From: Parvibaculum sp.
Lineage (GTDB): Bacteria > Pseudomonadota > Alphaproteobacteria > Parvibaculales > Parvibaculaceae
DNA: 64,000 nucleotides
Reading direction: 5' to 3'
NCBI GenBank assembly: GCA_002694985.1
Contig: NZNS01000006.1
Span: 326,605-390,604, forward strand
The translations under genes were made by a program, and so were the position numbers. The notes beneath the pieces were generated by a model that saw only the letters and a program-made list of their open reading frames with translations, did not search any database and was not told where the DNA came from. Below, piece after piece: positions 43,127-51,830 of the stretch. How positions within the stretch are numbered: position 1 is the stretch's first letter; every line of letters begins with the position of its first letter.

Positions 43127-43651
43127 ATGGTGACACCTGTGAAATCGCGCGGAAAAGCGCCGCTCGCCCGTCCCTTCACAGAGGCGGACCGCCTGACCGA
43201 GGCGATAGAGCTGTTGTTCTTCGCCTATCGGGACTTCATCAGCGATCCTGACGAAATTCTCACTCAATATGATTTTGGCCGCGCTCATCATCGCGTGGTT
43301 CATTTCGTGGGCCGCAATCCCGGCATCACCGTCGCGGAACTCCTTAACATCTTGAGGATCACGAAGCAGAGCCTCGCCCGCGTATTGAAGCAATTGATCG
43401 AGCGTGGCTTTATCGAGCAGGAAACGGGCAAACAGGACCGGCGGCAGCGGCTTCTATATCTCACGGCATCCGGCCGCGAGCTTGAGGAGCGTCTGGCGGC
43501 ACCGCAGCGCCGTCGCGTTGCGGCTGCGTTCGCAAAGGCGGGCCCCAGCGCAGAAGATGCGTGGCGAACGATCATGCTTCAGCTGGTAAACGACGAAGAC
43601 AGGCCCGAAGTGGAACGCCGTATCGCCAGAGCCGCGAGTGGACAGCGCTGA
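43127..43651 (+). CDS. MarR family regulator, PetP-like
   Basis: 174-residue winged-helix regulator: LLFFAYRDFISDPDEILTQY, the recognition region ITVAELLNILRITKQSLARV, and the wing QETGKQDRRQRLLYLT. A MarR gene directly before an OmpR-type regulator matches petP-petR of Rhodobacter, where the pair controls cytochrome bc1 and related genes. A symmetric operator overlaps its start, suggesting autorepression. The next gene begins 19 bases after its stop. The PetP name rests on gene order and general similarity. Confidence 0.85.
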   Translation: MVTPVKSRGKAPLARPFTEADRLTEAIELLFFAYRDFISDPDEILTQYDFGRAHHRVVHFVGRNPGITVAELLNILRITKQSLARVLKQLIERGFIEQETGKQDRRQRLLYLTASGRELEERLAAPQRRRVAAAFAKAGPSAEDAWRTIMLQLVNDEDRPEVERRIARAASGQR

Positions 43652-43670
43652 CATGGGCAGCGGAGAACGC

Positions 43671-44405
43671 ATGGCACACGCCGACGACACGACAAGGGTA
43701 AACCGCCAGGAGGGCACGAAGGTCGCGCCCGCCGATGACGCGCCGCATATCCTGATCGTCGACGATGACAGACGTATCCGTGAGCTTCTGAAGCGCTATC
43801 TCTCAGACAGCGGCTACCGCGTAACCACGGCGGAACACGCTGCGGAAGCACGGGCAAGGCTTCAAGGCATGTCTTTCGACCTTCTCGTCCTCGACGTGAT
43901 GATGCCGGGCGAAAGCGGTCTCGATCTCACGCGCGATCTTCGCCGTACGTCCAATGTTCCCATCCTCATGCTGACGGCGCGCGGCGAAGCGAGCGACCGC
44001 ATCGACGGCCTGGAACGTGGTGTGGACGATTATCTCGCAAAGCCCTTCGAGCCACGCGAACTTCTACTTCGGATCGGCACCATCCTTCGCCGCACTCAGG
44101 CGCCGGGCATGCGCAAACATGACGAACTTTCGCTCGGCCCCTGCCGTTTCAACGTCACACGCGGCGAACTATGGCACGGCGACCGTCTGATCCGGCTGAC
44201 CACGCGCGAAGTACAGCTCATGCGTATTTTCGCCGCAAATCCCGGAAAGCCTCTCTCACGTCTGGACCTTTGCGATAATGAAGCGGCCGAGCGCTCGATC
44301 GACGTCCAGATCAATCGTCTGCGCCGAAAACTGGAAGCCGACCCGAAGAATCCGCTCTACCTGCAAACTGTGCGCGGTGAAGGCTACGCACTCATGCCGG
44401 ATTGA
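43671..44405 (+). CDS. OmpR/PhoB-type response regulator, PetR-like
   Basis: 244-residue DNA-binding response regulator. The receiver domain has the acidic pair Asp31-Asp32, the phosphorylation site Asp75 (LLVLDVMMPGESG) and the Lys of LAKPFEPREL. The C-terminal winged helix ends with RSIDVQINRLRRKLEADPKN and VRGEGYAL. GGAGAA lies just before the ATG at 43671, chosen over ATG 43653. It sits between the MarR and kinase genes in one operon and is the likely partner of the kinase. Confidence 0.93.
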   Translation: MAHADDTTRVNRQEGTKVAPADDAPHILIVDDDRRIRELLKRYLSDSGYRVTTAEHAAEARARLQGMSFDLLVLDVMMPGESGLDLTRDLRRTSNVPILMLTARGEASDRIDGLERGVDDYLAKPFEPRELLLRIGTILRRTQAPGMRKHDELSLGPCRFNVTRGELWHGDRLIRLTTREVQLMRIFAANPGKPLSRLDLCDNEAAERSIDVQINRLRRKLEADPKNPLYLQTVRGEGYALMPD

Positions 44406-44412
44406 CCCCACG

Positions 44413-45816
44413 ATGACCGAAACAAGGACCGGCGAACATGCAGGCGCTCCACCTCCACGCGAAGAAAGCCATTTGCGTGTGCATCCATTTCTGTTGCTCA
44501 AGAGGGCAATGCCGCGCGGACTCTACTGGCGTTCACTGATCATCATCGTCGCGCCGATGGTGCTGCTCCAGTTCGTCGTCACCTACGTTTTTCTGGAACG
44601 GCACTGGCAACTCGTAACCGAGCGGCTTTCCGCAAAAACGGTCGCCGAAATCGCTCTGTTACTGAGCGACTATCAGGAAAACCCAACACCGGAACGGGCA
44701 ACACGCATTTCAGCCCGAGCCGGGCATGATCTGGGGCTGCCTGTCGCCTTCCTCGATGGAGAGGAACTTCCTGAAACGCCTTCCTCGACGTCAGGCTTGC
44801 TCGCGGATTCGCTGAACGACGAATTGCGCAGACGTATCACCCGCCCATACTGGATCAACACCGCGAACTACACTGAATATGTCGACATCCGTATCGCCTA
44901 TGATGGAGGGGTGATGCGTGTGCTGACCCCCGCCTCGCATGTATATGCGTCCAACTCGCATATCTTCCTTGTCTGGATGTTCAGCACTTCGATTGTGCTG
45001 CTTGTCGTTGCACTTCTTTTTCTGAGAAACCAGATCCGCCCCATCGAAAGACTGGCAGAAGCAGCCGAATCCTTCGGCATGGGTCGCGATGTTGCAAACT
45101 ACAGGCCTCAGGGCGCATCGGAAGTGAGACGCGCCGCCCAGGCCTTCATGGAAATGCGTGCACGAATTGAACGCCAGATCGAGCAACGCACCGCCATGCT
45201 CGCCGGTGTCAGCCATGACCTGCGCACCCCACTGACGCGCTTCAAGCTGCAGCTTGCCATGCTCGGCGACAGCCCGGAATTCATCGAGCTTCGCGAAGAC
45301 GTCGCCGAGATGGAACGTATGCTCGACGACTATCTCGAATTCGCGCGCGGCCATCAGGGCGAAGCATCGGAAGAAACGGATCTCGGTGAACTGATCGAGG
45401 AAGTACGCGACGATAGTCATCGCAAGGGGCACGATGTCCGCCTTGAATTTCATGGCGACCTGACCTTGCCGCTCCGCCGCAATGCCTTCAAACGTTGCCT
45501 GACGAACGTCATCGACAACGCCGGAAAGTATGCAGAACACGTATGGGTTACAGCTATCCGGGATGCGGAAACGGACGGTGGTGGCGGCAGCATAGATATC
45601 CTTGTGGATGACGATGGTGAAGGCATCCCAGAGGAGCAACTCGAAGAAGTTTTCCGGCCTTTCTACCGGCTCGACGCCGCCCGCAACCTCGACAAGGGCG
45701 GCACCGGCCTCGGCCTCGCCATTGCACGCGATATTGCCCGCGGGCATGGCGGCGACATCACCCTTTCTCGCAGTCCTATGGGCGGCCTGCGCGCCATAAT
45801 CCATCTGCCTGTCTAA
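44413..45816 (+). CDS. EnvZ-type sensor histidine kinase
   Basis: 467-residue kinase with two membrane helices (about 40-62 and 184-204) around a periplasmic sensor of about 120 residues. A HAMP domain (IRPIERLAEAAESFGMGRDV) follows, then the H-box LAGVSHDLRTPLTRFKL with His268, and the ATPase domain with NVIDNAGKYAEHV, DDDGEGIPEEQLEEVFRPFY and GGTGLGLAIARDIARGHGG. The gap to the response regulator is seven bases. The sensed signal is not evident from the sensor region. Confidence 0.93.
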   Translation: MTETRTGEHAGAPPPREESHLRVHPFLLLKRAMPRGLYWRSLIIIVAPMVLLQFVVTYVFLERHWQLVTERLSAKTVAEIALLLSDYQENPTPERATRISARAGHDLGLPVAFLDGEELPETPSSTSGLLADSLNDELRRRITRPYWINTANYTEYVDIRIAYDGGVMRVLTPASHVYASNSHIFLVWMFSTSIVLLVVALLFLRNQIRPIERLAEAAESFGMGRDVANYRPQGASEVRRAAQAFMEMRARIERQIEQRTAMLAGVSHDLRTPLTRFKLQLAMLGDSPEFIELREDVAEMERMLDDYLEFARGHQGEASEETDLGELIEEVRDDSHRKGHDVRLEFHGDLTLPLRRNAFKRCLTNVIDNAGKYAEHVWVTAIRDAETDGGGGSIDILVDDDGEGIPEEQLEEVFRPFYRLDAARNLDKGGTGLGLAIARDIARGHGGDITLSRSPMGGLRAIIHLPV

Positions 45817-45889
45817 TTAGGTCAGCAATATTGCCCTTTATGACGGCACTGCATTAGACTTCCTTCCCAATCGACAGGGAGGAACGCCG

Positions 45890-46261
45890 ATGGATCTACC
45901 CTCAATGGTCGCAGCCTGGCGGGCCGCATGGCAGAGCCTCGATCCGGATCGGGTGGCGGCGCTCTATGCCTCCGGCGCGACGCATATGAGTAATGCCGTC
46001 GTGAAGCGTGTGAACCGCCCTGACGGAATTTTGACCGGCCCGGCGGAAATCCGCGCTTACGCCGCAGCGGTAGCAAAGCAGATCGGAAGCTTCCGGGCGG
46101 ACATAACCAATGTCATTGCAAACGAGGAGACCGATGGCGGATCCGCCGCTGTCGAATACCGGCGCATCATAGATGGCAACGAGAGAGAACAAATGCGGGT
46201 CGTTGAGATACTCGAATGGCGGGACGGCAAAATCACCGCTTGCCGGGTCTTCCATTTCTGA
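45890..46261 (+). CDS. SnoaL/NTF2-like small protein
   Basis: 123 residues with the NTF2/SnoaL pattern: an N-terminal amphipathic helix (MVAAWRAAWQSLDPDRVAALYA), a central GPAEIRAYAAAVAKQI and beta strands ending in RVVEILEWRDGKITACRVFHF. Members are cyclases, isomerases or small ligand binders. Nothing shows which. It follows the kinase by 73 bases and converges with the TetR/COQ9-like gene with six bases between. Confidence 0.78.
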   Translation: MDLPSMVAAWRAAWQSLDPDRVAALYASGATHMSNAVVKRVNRPDGILTGPAEIRAYAAAVAKQIGSFRADITNVIANEETDGGSAAVEYRRIIDGNEREQMRVVEILEWRDGKITACRVFHF

Positions 46262-46267
46262 AAGCTG

Positions 46268-46885
46268 TCAGGCAGCGTCTTCTTTCGGGCCAGCTTGACG
46301 GCCACCCGGGCAGAAGCGGCAGAGACGGTCCAGCAATGCCGAACCATCGCGCAGCCTCCGGTCGAGTTCGGCCATCGTCTTCGATTGGTCTTCGTCATCC
46401 ACAAGCCAGACACGGAACGCCGCCGCCCATATGAAGGCCAGACCGCGAACACGCATGGCACCCACGATGCCCGAAGAATCGATCCCTGCAGCCTCCAGCA
46501 TCCAGCCCATCGACTGAAGGTGAGGCCGGGCGAGGGGCGCAGCCGCCAGAGGGTCGCGCCTGAGATCGGCGGAGATGCGCTTGAGCGCCCCCCTGTCCGC
46601 CGACAAAGCATCGAACCGCATCATCAGCACATCGAAGAGCCGGTCCCGCGCCGTCTCGTCAGAGACATCCTCCGCCGACACCTTTTGCAGCACCCGCTCA
46701 TCGATCCGTCGCCCATAGGCGTTGAGAATGCCGGCCTTGGAAGAAAAGCTCTTCGAAAGATCGGACAGGCTCACCTTCGCCGCTTTCGCGATATCGGCGA
46801 GCGAAAGTCCGCTCCAGCCGCGCGACGCTGCAAGCCTGAGCGCGGCATTGACGATTTTCTCTTCGGGATCGAGCTTCTTTGCCAT
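46268..46885 (-). CDS. TetR-like protein of the COQ9-related type
   Basis: 205 residues. The N-terminal TetR helix-turn-helix (KIVNAALRLAASRGWSGLSL, then ADIAKAAKVSLSDLSKSFSS) is followed by a helical domain with FDVLMMRFDALSADRGALKR and WAAAFRVWLVDDEDQSKTM. That second domain resembles the ubiquinone-related COQ9 family. It may be a regulator or a lipid-binding protein in ubiquinone metabolism. It lies downstream of proC on the same strand after a gap of 54 bases. Confidence 0.78.
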   Translation of the reverse strand: MAKKLDPEEKIVNAALRLAASRGWSGLSLADIAKAAKVSLSDLSKSFSSKAGILNAYGRRIDERVLQKVSAEDVSDETARDRLFDVLMMRFDALSADRGALKRISADLRRDPLAAAPLARPHLQSMGWMLEAAGIDSSGIVGAMRVRGLAFIWAAAFRVWLVDDEDQSKTMAELDRRLRDGSALLDRLCRFCPGGRQAGPKEDAA

Positions 46886-46939
46886 CTGGCGCCTCCTGCC
46901 CGCATAACATAGGCAGTCATGCCGCCTCTGGCGAGGCTA

Positions 46940-47764
46940 CTACTTGCCGAGCTCTCGCGCCCGGTCCCGCGCAGCAAGCGCGGCCCTGCGCATCAGTGAC
47001 GAAAGACCGCCCTCGCCCATCAGAACGTCGAGCGCGGCCGCTGTCGTCCCGCCTGGAGAGGTGACGTTGGTACGGAGTTCGGACGCAGATTCCTCCATCC
47101 GATGCAGCATCTCTCCCGAACCGCTCACCGTCTCCCGCGCAAGCTTCATGGCAAGATCGGCATCAAGGCCCAGCGCCTCACCCGCAGCAGCCAGACATTC
47201 CACCATGTAGAAAACATATGCCGGGCCGCTACCCGATACAGCCGTGACCGCGTCGATCAACGCTTCGTTTTCAACCCAGCCAACTTCACCTACGGCCGCA
47301 AGAAGATCGTCGGCAAGCGCCTTCTGTTTCGGCGTCACACGCGTATTGGCGCAAGCGACCGTGATCCCGCGCCCGATGGCGGCAGGCGTATTCGGCATTG
47401 AGCGAACGGCATGCACTTCGGCGCCCAGCAGTTCCTGAAGACGATGCAGCCCCATGCCTGCCGCAATCGAAAGGAAAACCGTCTCGGGAGAGACAAGCGG
47501 CGCAAGCTCCGGCAGCACAGCAGTCATGGCCTGCGGCTTCACGGCAAGCAGCACCAGCGCAGGACGCTTCGCAGCGATCTTGGCTATAGGGGAGTTGAGC
47601 GACAAGCCTTTTGAAGTGAGCCGTTCGATATCGGCTGAGGGCGCCGGATCGCGTATATCGACCAACGAAGGCGAAAGCCCTTTCCTCAACCAGCCGTCGA
47701 GCAGCGCACCGCCCATCTTGCCCGCGCCCACCAGGACGAGCGGACGTTCGAATGAAAATGTCAT
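46940..47764 (-). CDS. proC: Pyrroline-5-carboxylate reductase
   Basis: 274-residue NAD(P)H enzyme for the last step of proline synthesis. The Rossmann turn is VLVGAGKMGGALLDGWL, then VLLAVKPQAM, RSMPNTPAAIGRGITV, the signature AVSGSGPAYVFYMVECLAAA and the C-terminal TNVTSPGGTTAAALDVL. Length and motifs match the family. It lies 46 bases after the ybjN-like gene in the same direction; a ybjN-proC pair is common in alphaproteobacteria. Confidence 0.95.
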   Translation of the reverse strand: MTFSFERPLVLVGAGKMGGALLDGWLRKGLSPSLVDIRDPAPSADIERLTSKGLSLNSPIAKIAAKRPALVLLAVKPQAMTAVLPELAPLVSPETVFLSIAAGMGLHRLQELLGAEVHAVRSMPNTPAAIGRGITVACANTRVTPKQKALADDLLAAVGEVGWVENEALIDAVTAVSGSGPAYVFYMVECLAAAGEALGLDADLAMKLARETVSGSGEMLHRMEESASELRTNVTSPGGTTAAALDVLMGEGGLSSLMRRAALAARDRARELGK

Positions 47765-47810
47765 GTCTGAAACCGTCGCTTGCAGAAACCGTATGGAATA
47801 GCGCGCTTGT

Positions 47811-48314
47811 TCAGGCGCGCCCCTGCGTCTCGAACATGGCGGCGGTAATCGCTTCTTCGGCCGACTTGCCCGCCCACATGACGAATTGCAGCGCGGGATA
47901 ATACCGCTCGCAAGCCTCTACGGCGAGCCGCAGCAGCGCCTCGCATTGCTCGGGTGTTGCTGCCGCTCCGCCGCAAAGCAGCAGACTGTTGCGATAGAGC
48001 ACGACGCCATCATCGGACCAGATATCGAAATGGCCGGACCAGAGTTGTTCGTTGATGAGTGTCAGGAGATGGCGGACCACAGGGCGCTTTTCCGGCGGCA
48101 CCCGCAGGTCGAGCGTACAGGCGACATGAAGCCCGGAAATATCGTTCCGCCAGTTGAGTGAAAGCTGGTAGTCGCGCCATTCCCCGACGACACAGATATT
48201 CAGTTCGTCCTCATGGCTCCGTTCAAAGAACCAGTCACGAACCTGCGCGACTTGTTCGAGCAGATCGAGGGGATTGCCGTCGAATTCTTCGGCCTCGGCG
48301 ACAGAGCCTGACAT
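47811..48314 (-). CDS. YbjN domain protein
   Basis: 167-residue protein of the YbjN family (secretion-chaperone-like fold). Seen are NPLDLLEQVAQVRDWFFERS, ISGLHVACTLDLRVPPEKRP and the C-terminal YYPALQFVMWAGKSAEEAIT. In enterobacteria YbjN affects motility and stress; here the role is unknown. The gap upstream holds a -10-like TATATA on the minus strand near 48375 and an inverted repeat GGGCACC/GGTGCCC (48383-48418). Confidence 0.88.
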   Translation of the reverse strand: MSGSVAEAEEFDGNPLDLLEQVAQVRDWFFERSHEDELNICVVGEWRDYQLSLNWRNDISGLHVACTLDLRVPPEKRPVVRHLLTLINEQLWSGHFDIWSDDGVVLYRNSLLLCGGAAATPEQCEALLRLAVEACERYYPALQFVMWAGKSAEEAITAAMFETQGRA

Positions 48315-48497
48315 TCGTTACCCCGCTCGGGCTACCCTTCCCGGTGACCGGCGCCGGACCCGTCCGCCGATCTATATATGGTGGGCACCCGTCCCTGAAA
48401 CACCAGAGAACGGTGCCCGATGCATTGAGTCGGCGCAACCCTCCCTGATGAAAGGGGCGTGGATAACAACAGGGAATCTGTGGAAAGCCTGCCCCAC

Positions 48498-48845
48498 TCA
48501 ACCGAGAGGCGAGGTGTCGCCTTCAGGGCCGGGAGCTGTCGGATCCTCACCGGAATCATCGGCCTTTTTGGTGCTCTTCCTGGCTTTCGGTGTGGCTTTG
48601 GAAGCTTTCGCCTCCAGCGCCTCGATTCGCGCCCGGAGTGCCTCGTTTTCTTCGCGCGCCAGTTGTGCCATGGCGCGAACAGCCTCGAACTCCTCGCGCG
48701 TCACAAGGTCCATGTCCGCAATAAGCCGCTCCGCCTGACCACGCAGCACCGTCTCGACTTCCTGGCGCACACCCTGCGCTGCGCCGGCAGCATTGGTGAA
48801 AAGACGGCCAAGTTCGTCAAAGATACGGTTTTGAGTCTGGGTCAT
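48498..48845 (-). CDS. ubiK: UbiK-like accessory factor (BMFP domain)
   Basis: 115-residue coiled-coil protein: RIFDELGRLFTNAAGAAQGV, then VLRGQAERLIADMDLVTREE and a long heptad region. This is the UbiK/YqiC family, which assists late ubiquinone synthesis steps and binds lipids. A Lys/Thr/Glu/Pro-rich tail of about 30 residues is added. It is divergent from lgt. Confidence 0.88.
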   Translation of the reverse strand: MTQTQNRIFDELGRLFTNAAGAAQGVRQEVETVLRGQAERLIADMDLVTREEFEAVRAMAQLAREENEALRARIEALEAKASKATPKARKSTKKADDSGEDPTAPGPEGDTSPLG

Positions 48846-49014
48846 CGGGAAACTCCGCTTGCGGCTTCAAGATAAGAAGATAGCGCTTCGCCCGCGAAAA
48901 GCGAATCCACAACCTGCGGCAGAGCGCCGCTTTCCTTGACATGAACTGCACGGGAGCGAAACTGGCGACCATCGGCGGGGCGGCTGTACGCCCCGAGCTG
49001 CAAACTGGCGTCCC

Positions 49015-49845
49015 ATGCCCTTTCCTGACATCGACCCCATACTGATCGAGATTGGCCCTTTCGCGATCCGCTGGTATGCGCTCGCCTATATTGCGGGGCT
49101 TGTTCTTGGCTGGCGCTACATTATTGCGCTCGCAGAAACTCCGCGGCTCTGGAACGGGCCCGCCCCGGTCACCCGCACCGACGCCGACGACATGCTGCTT
49201 TGGGCAGCGCTCGGCGTCATCGTCGGCGGGCGTATTGGCTATGTGCTGATCTACAATCCCGCCTATTTTGCAGCACATCCGGTAGAGATATTCTATGTCT
49301 GGCAAGGCGGCATGAGCTTCCACGGGGGTGCCTTTGGCGTCCTCGTTGCAATGTTGCTCTTTGCGCGCACACGCAGCATTTCGTTTCTACCGCTTCTCGA
49401 TCTCGTCAGCGCAGCCGTCCCTATCGGCATCTTCTTCGGTCGTATCGCCAACTTCATCAATTCGGAACTCTGGGGCCGCGTAACGGATGCGCCCTGGGGC
49501 ATCATTTTTCCGAATGGTGGGCCGCTGCCGCGTCATCCAAGCCAGCTCTACGAAGCGGCACTCGAAGGTCTTCTTCTCTTTGTCGTGCTGCGCCTGGCGA
49601 CACATCGCTTCGAGGCTCTGAAAAAGCCGGGCGTGGTGATGGGCGCTTTCATTTGCGGTTACGGGCTTGCCCGCACCACGATTGAGTTTTTCCGGGAGCC
49701 CGACCAGCAAATTGGTTACCTGTTTGGCGGCTGGTTCACCATGGGCATGTTGCTGTCCATTCCGATGGCGCTTATCGGCGCGGCGTTGGCCTGGTATTTC
49801 GCCACGCGTTCGAGCAAGCCTGCCGCAGCAGCAAAACGGAAATGA
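49015..49845 (+). CDS. lgt: Prolipoprotein diacylglyceryl transferase
   Basis: 276-residue inner-membrane enzyme with about seven helices that transfers diacylglycerol to the lipobox cysteine. Conserved are FAIRWYALAYIAGLVLGWRY, GGRIGYVLIYN, WQGGMSFHGGAFGV, the signature GRIANFINSELWGRVTDAPW and PRHPSQLYEAALEG. It heads the lgt-midA-pgeF cluster usual in alphaproteobacteria, with midA overlapping by ATGA. Likely lipoproteins in this window (M48 protease, 51831 gene) are among its substrates. Confidence 0.97.
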   Translation: MPFPDIDPILIEIGPFAIRWYALAYIAGLVLGWRYIIALAETPRLWNGPAPVTRTDADDMLLWAALGVIVGGRIGYVLIYNPAYFAAHPVEIFYVWQGGMSFHGGAFGVLVAMLLFARTRSISFLPLLDLVSAAVPIGIFFGRIANFINSELWGRVTDAPWGIIFPNGGPLPRHPSQLYEAALEGLLLFVVLRLATHRFEALKKPGVVMGAFICGYGLARTTIEFFREPDQQIGYLFGGWFTMGMLLSIPMALIGAALAWYFATRSSKPAAAAKRK

Positions 49846-50918
49846 CGGCCACCGCTCTCACGCATCATATCGCCCGGCTGATCGAGGAGACGGGGCCGAT
49901 CCCGCTTTCCCACTACATGGCGCTGGCCCTTGGTCATCCCGAGCATGGCTACTACATGACGCGCGATCCGCTCGGCGCGAAAGGCGACTTCATCACCGCG
50001 CCGGAAATCAGCCAGATGTTCGGTGAACTCATCGGCCTGTGGCTTGCCGAGCAATGGCTCCAGCAAGGAGCACCGAAACCTTTCGCGCTTGCCGAACTCG
50101 GCCCCGGCCGGGGAACACTGATGTCCGATCTCCTGCGCGCAATCCGCAGCGTGCCGGGCATGGACGATGCGGCAGAGGTGCATTTCGTTGAAACGAGCCC
50201 CTCTTTGCGCGAGGAACAGAAAGCCCGTGTTCCCAACGCCACCTGGCATGAACGGATCGATACGCTGCCGCAATTACCGCTTTTTCTGGTCGCCAACGAG
50301 TTTTTTGATGCCCTTCCCGTGACACAATACCAGCGCACGGAGCGTGGCTGGTGCGAGCGCTATGTCGGCCTTGAGGGAGAGCGTTTCGTACCCGTGCTTG
50401 CGCCTGTACCTCTCGCAAGCGACGCCCTTCTTCCGGCGGCTATGCAAAACGCAGCCGAAGGTGAGATCGCTGAAATCTCTCCTGCGAGCACGGCAATCGC
50501 GGAAGAAATCGCATCCCGCGTTACATCGAGGCAAGGCGCAGCTCTCTTTATCGACTACGGTCACCCGAGAAGCGCGCCAGGAGATACTCTCCAGGCAATG
50601 AGAAATCACGCTTATGCCGATCCCTTCGATGCACCCGGCACCGCCGACATTACAACCCATGTCGATTTCGAAATGCTGTCTCGCGCGGTTGAGGCAGGCG
50701 GGGCGGAAGCCCATGGCCCGGTCGAACAGGGCGCGTTCCTGATCGCGCTCGGCATCGAGGGGCGAAGGGAAGCCCTCATGCGCAATGCGACCCTTTCGCA
50801 AAGAACGGATATAGCGAAAGCTGCGCAGAGGTTGACCGCACCAGACGAGATGGGCAGCCTTTTCAAGGTGCTGGGGATCACCCCGCGCGGCAGTATCCTG
50901 CCCGCCGGTTTCGCTTGA
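49842..50918 (+). CDS. SAM-dependent methyltransferase, MidA/NDUFAF7 family
   Basis: 358-residue arginine-type methyltransferase. In mitochondria NDUFAF7 dimethylates an Arg of complex I during assembly. Seen are GPIPLSHYMALALGHPEHGY, TAPEISQMFGELIGLWLAEQ, the SAM turn LAELGPGRGTLMSDLLRA, and LVANEFFDALPVTQYQRTE. It overlaps lgt by four bases and pgeF follows closely. A role with complex I here is inference from the family. Confidence 0.92.
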   Translation: MTATALTHHIARLIEETGPIPLSHYMALALGHPEHGYYMTRDPLGAKGDFITAPEISQMFGELIGLWLAEQWLQQGAPKPFALAELGPGRGTLMSDLLRAIRSVPGMDDAAEVHFVETSPSLREEQKARVPNATWHERIDTLPQLPLFLVANEFFDALPVTQYQRTERGWCERYVGLEGERFVPVLAPVPLASDALLPAAMQNAAEGEIAEISPASTAIAEEIASRVTSRQGAALFIDYGHPRSAPGDTLQAMRNHAYADPFDAPGTADITTHVDFEMLSRAVEAGGAEAHGPVEQGAFLIALGIEGRREALMRNATLSQRTDIAKAAQRLTAPDEMGSLFKVLGITPRGSILPAGFA

Positions 50919-50929
50919 AGGAAGTTGTC

Positions 50930-51697
50930 ATGTTGAAGGCGAAGCCTTTCGAGGTTCTTTCCCATGTGCGCCATGGCTTTTTCACGCGCGAAGGCGGTGT
51001 GTCGAAGGGCATCTATGCGTCGCTGAATTGCGGCTACGGTTCGAATGACGACAAGGAATGCGTGCGCGAGAACCGTGCGCGCGTGGCGAGCAAGCTGAGC
51101 GTCGAACCGGAAAAGCTGCTGACGGTTTATCAGGTGCATAGCCCCAATGTGGTCACGGTGACGCACCCCTGGGAGCCGGATGGCGCACCACAGGCAGACG
51201 CAATGGTGACGAAGGAGGCAGGCATGGCGCTCGGCATCCTGACCGCCGACTGCGCACCGGTCCTCTTTGCCGACAACAAGGCGCATGTGATCGGCGCGGC
51301 ACACGCAGGCTGGAAAGGCGCCATAGGCGGCGTCCTCGAAGCAACCATCGAGGCAATGATCGGTCTTGGCGCCGAGCGCAATCGGATTGTCGCTGCCATT
51401 GGCCCCTGCATCTCGAAAGATGCCTACGAGGTGGGCGCCGAATTCCACGATCGTTTTCTCGATGCGGATGGCGCAAACGCCAAGTGGTTCTCTGCCTCCG
51501 AAAACGACGGTCATTTCATGTTCGACCTGCCCGGCTATGTCGAAGAACGGCTTGAAGCGGCCGATATCGGGACAATCGCCCTGGTTGGCCGCTGCACCTA
51601 TCGGGAGCAGAAGCGTTTCTTTTCATACCGCCGCACAACGCATCGCAAGGAAAAGGATTACGGGCGTCAGATTTCAGCCTTGATGCTCAGGGACTGA
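50930..51697 (+). CDS. pgeF: Peptidoglycan editing factor PgeF (laccase-domain)
   Basis: 255-residue protein of the YfiH/DUF152 family, shown in other bacteria to be a purine-nucleoside or peptidoglycan-precursor editing enzyme. Zinc-site motifs are visible: QVHSPNVVTV, LTADCAPVLFAD and AAHAGWKGAIGG. The N-terminal HGFFTREGGVSKGIYASLN is typical. AAGGAA precedes the ATG at 50930, which is preferred to the TTG at 50915. It is the third gene of the lgt operon. Confidence 0.93.
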   Translation: MLKAKPFEVLSHVRHGFFTREGGVSKGIYASLNCGYGSNDDKECVRENRARVASKLSVEPEKLLTVYQVHSPNVVTVTHPWEPDGAPQADAMVTKEAGMALGILTADCAPVLFADNKAHVIGAAHAGWKGAIGGVLEATIEAMIGLGAERNRIVAAIGPCISKDAYEVGAEFHDRFLDADGANAKWFSASENDGHFMFDLPGYVEERLEAADIGTIALVGRCTYREQKRFFSYRRTTHRKEKDYGRQISALMLRD

Positions 51698-51830
51698 CAG
51701 CGCAGCCGATATTTTCCCGAATCACGTTAAACTCCGCCCGAATGACGCGCCACGGGGCAGCGGGAGCGGGACGGACCGGCAAGTGCAGGCGGCAAGCAAC
51801 GGAGCCAGCGGCAACTGGAAACAAGCAAGC

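Noticed and set aside
48315..48497. A small RNA gene or tRNA between ybjN and ubiK
   Set aside because: A seven-base dyad and a TATATA box are present, but no terminator or recognisable RNA fold. The signals suit the ybjN promoter region.
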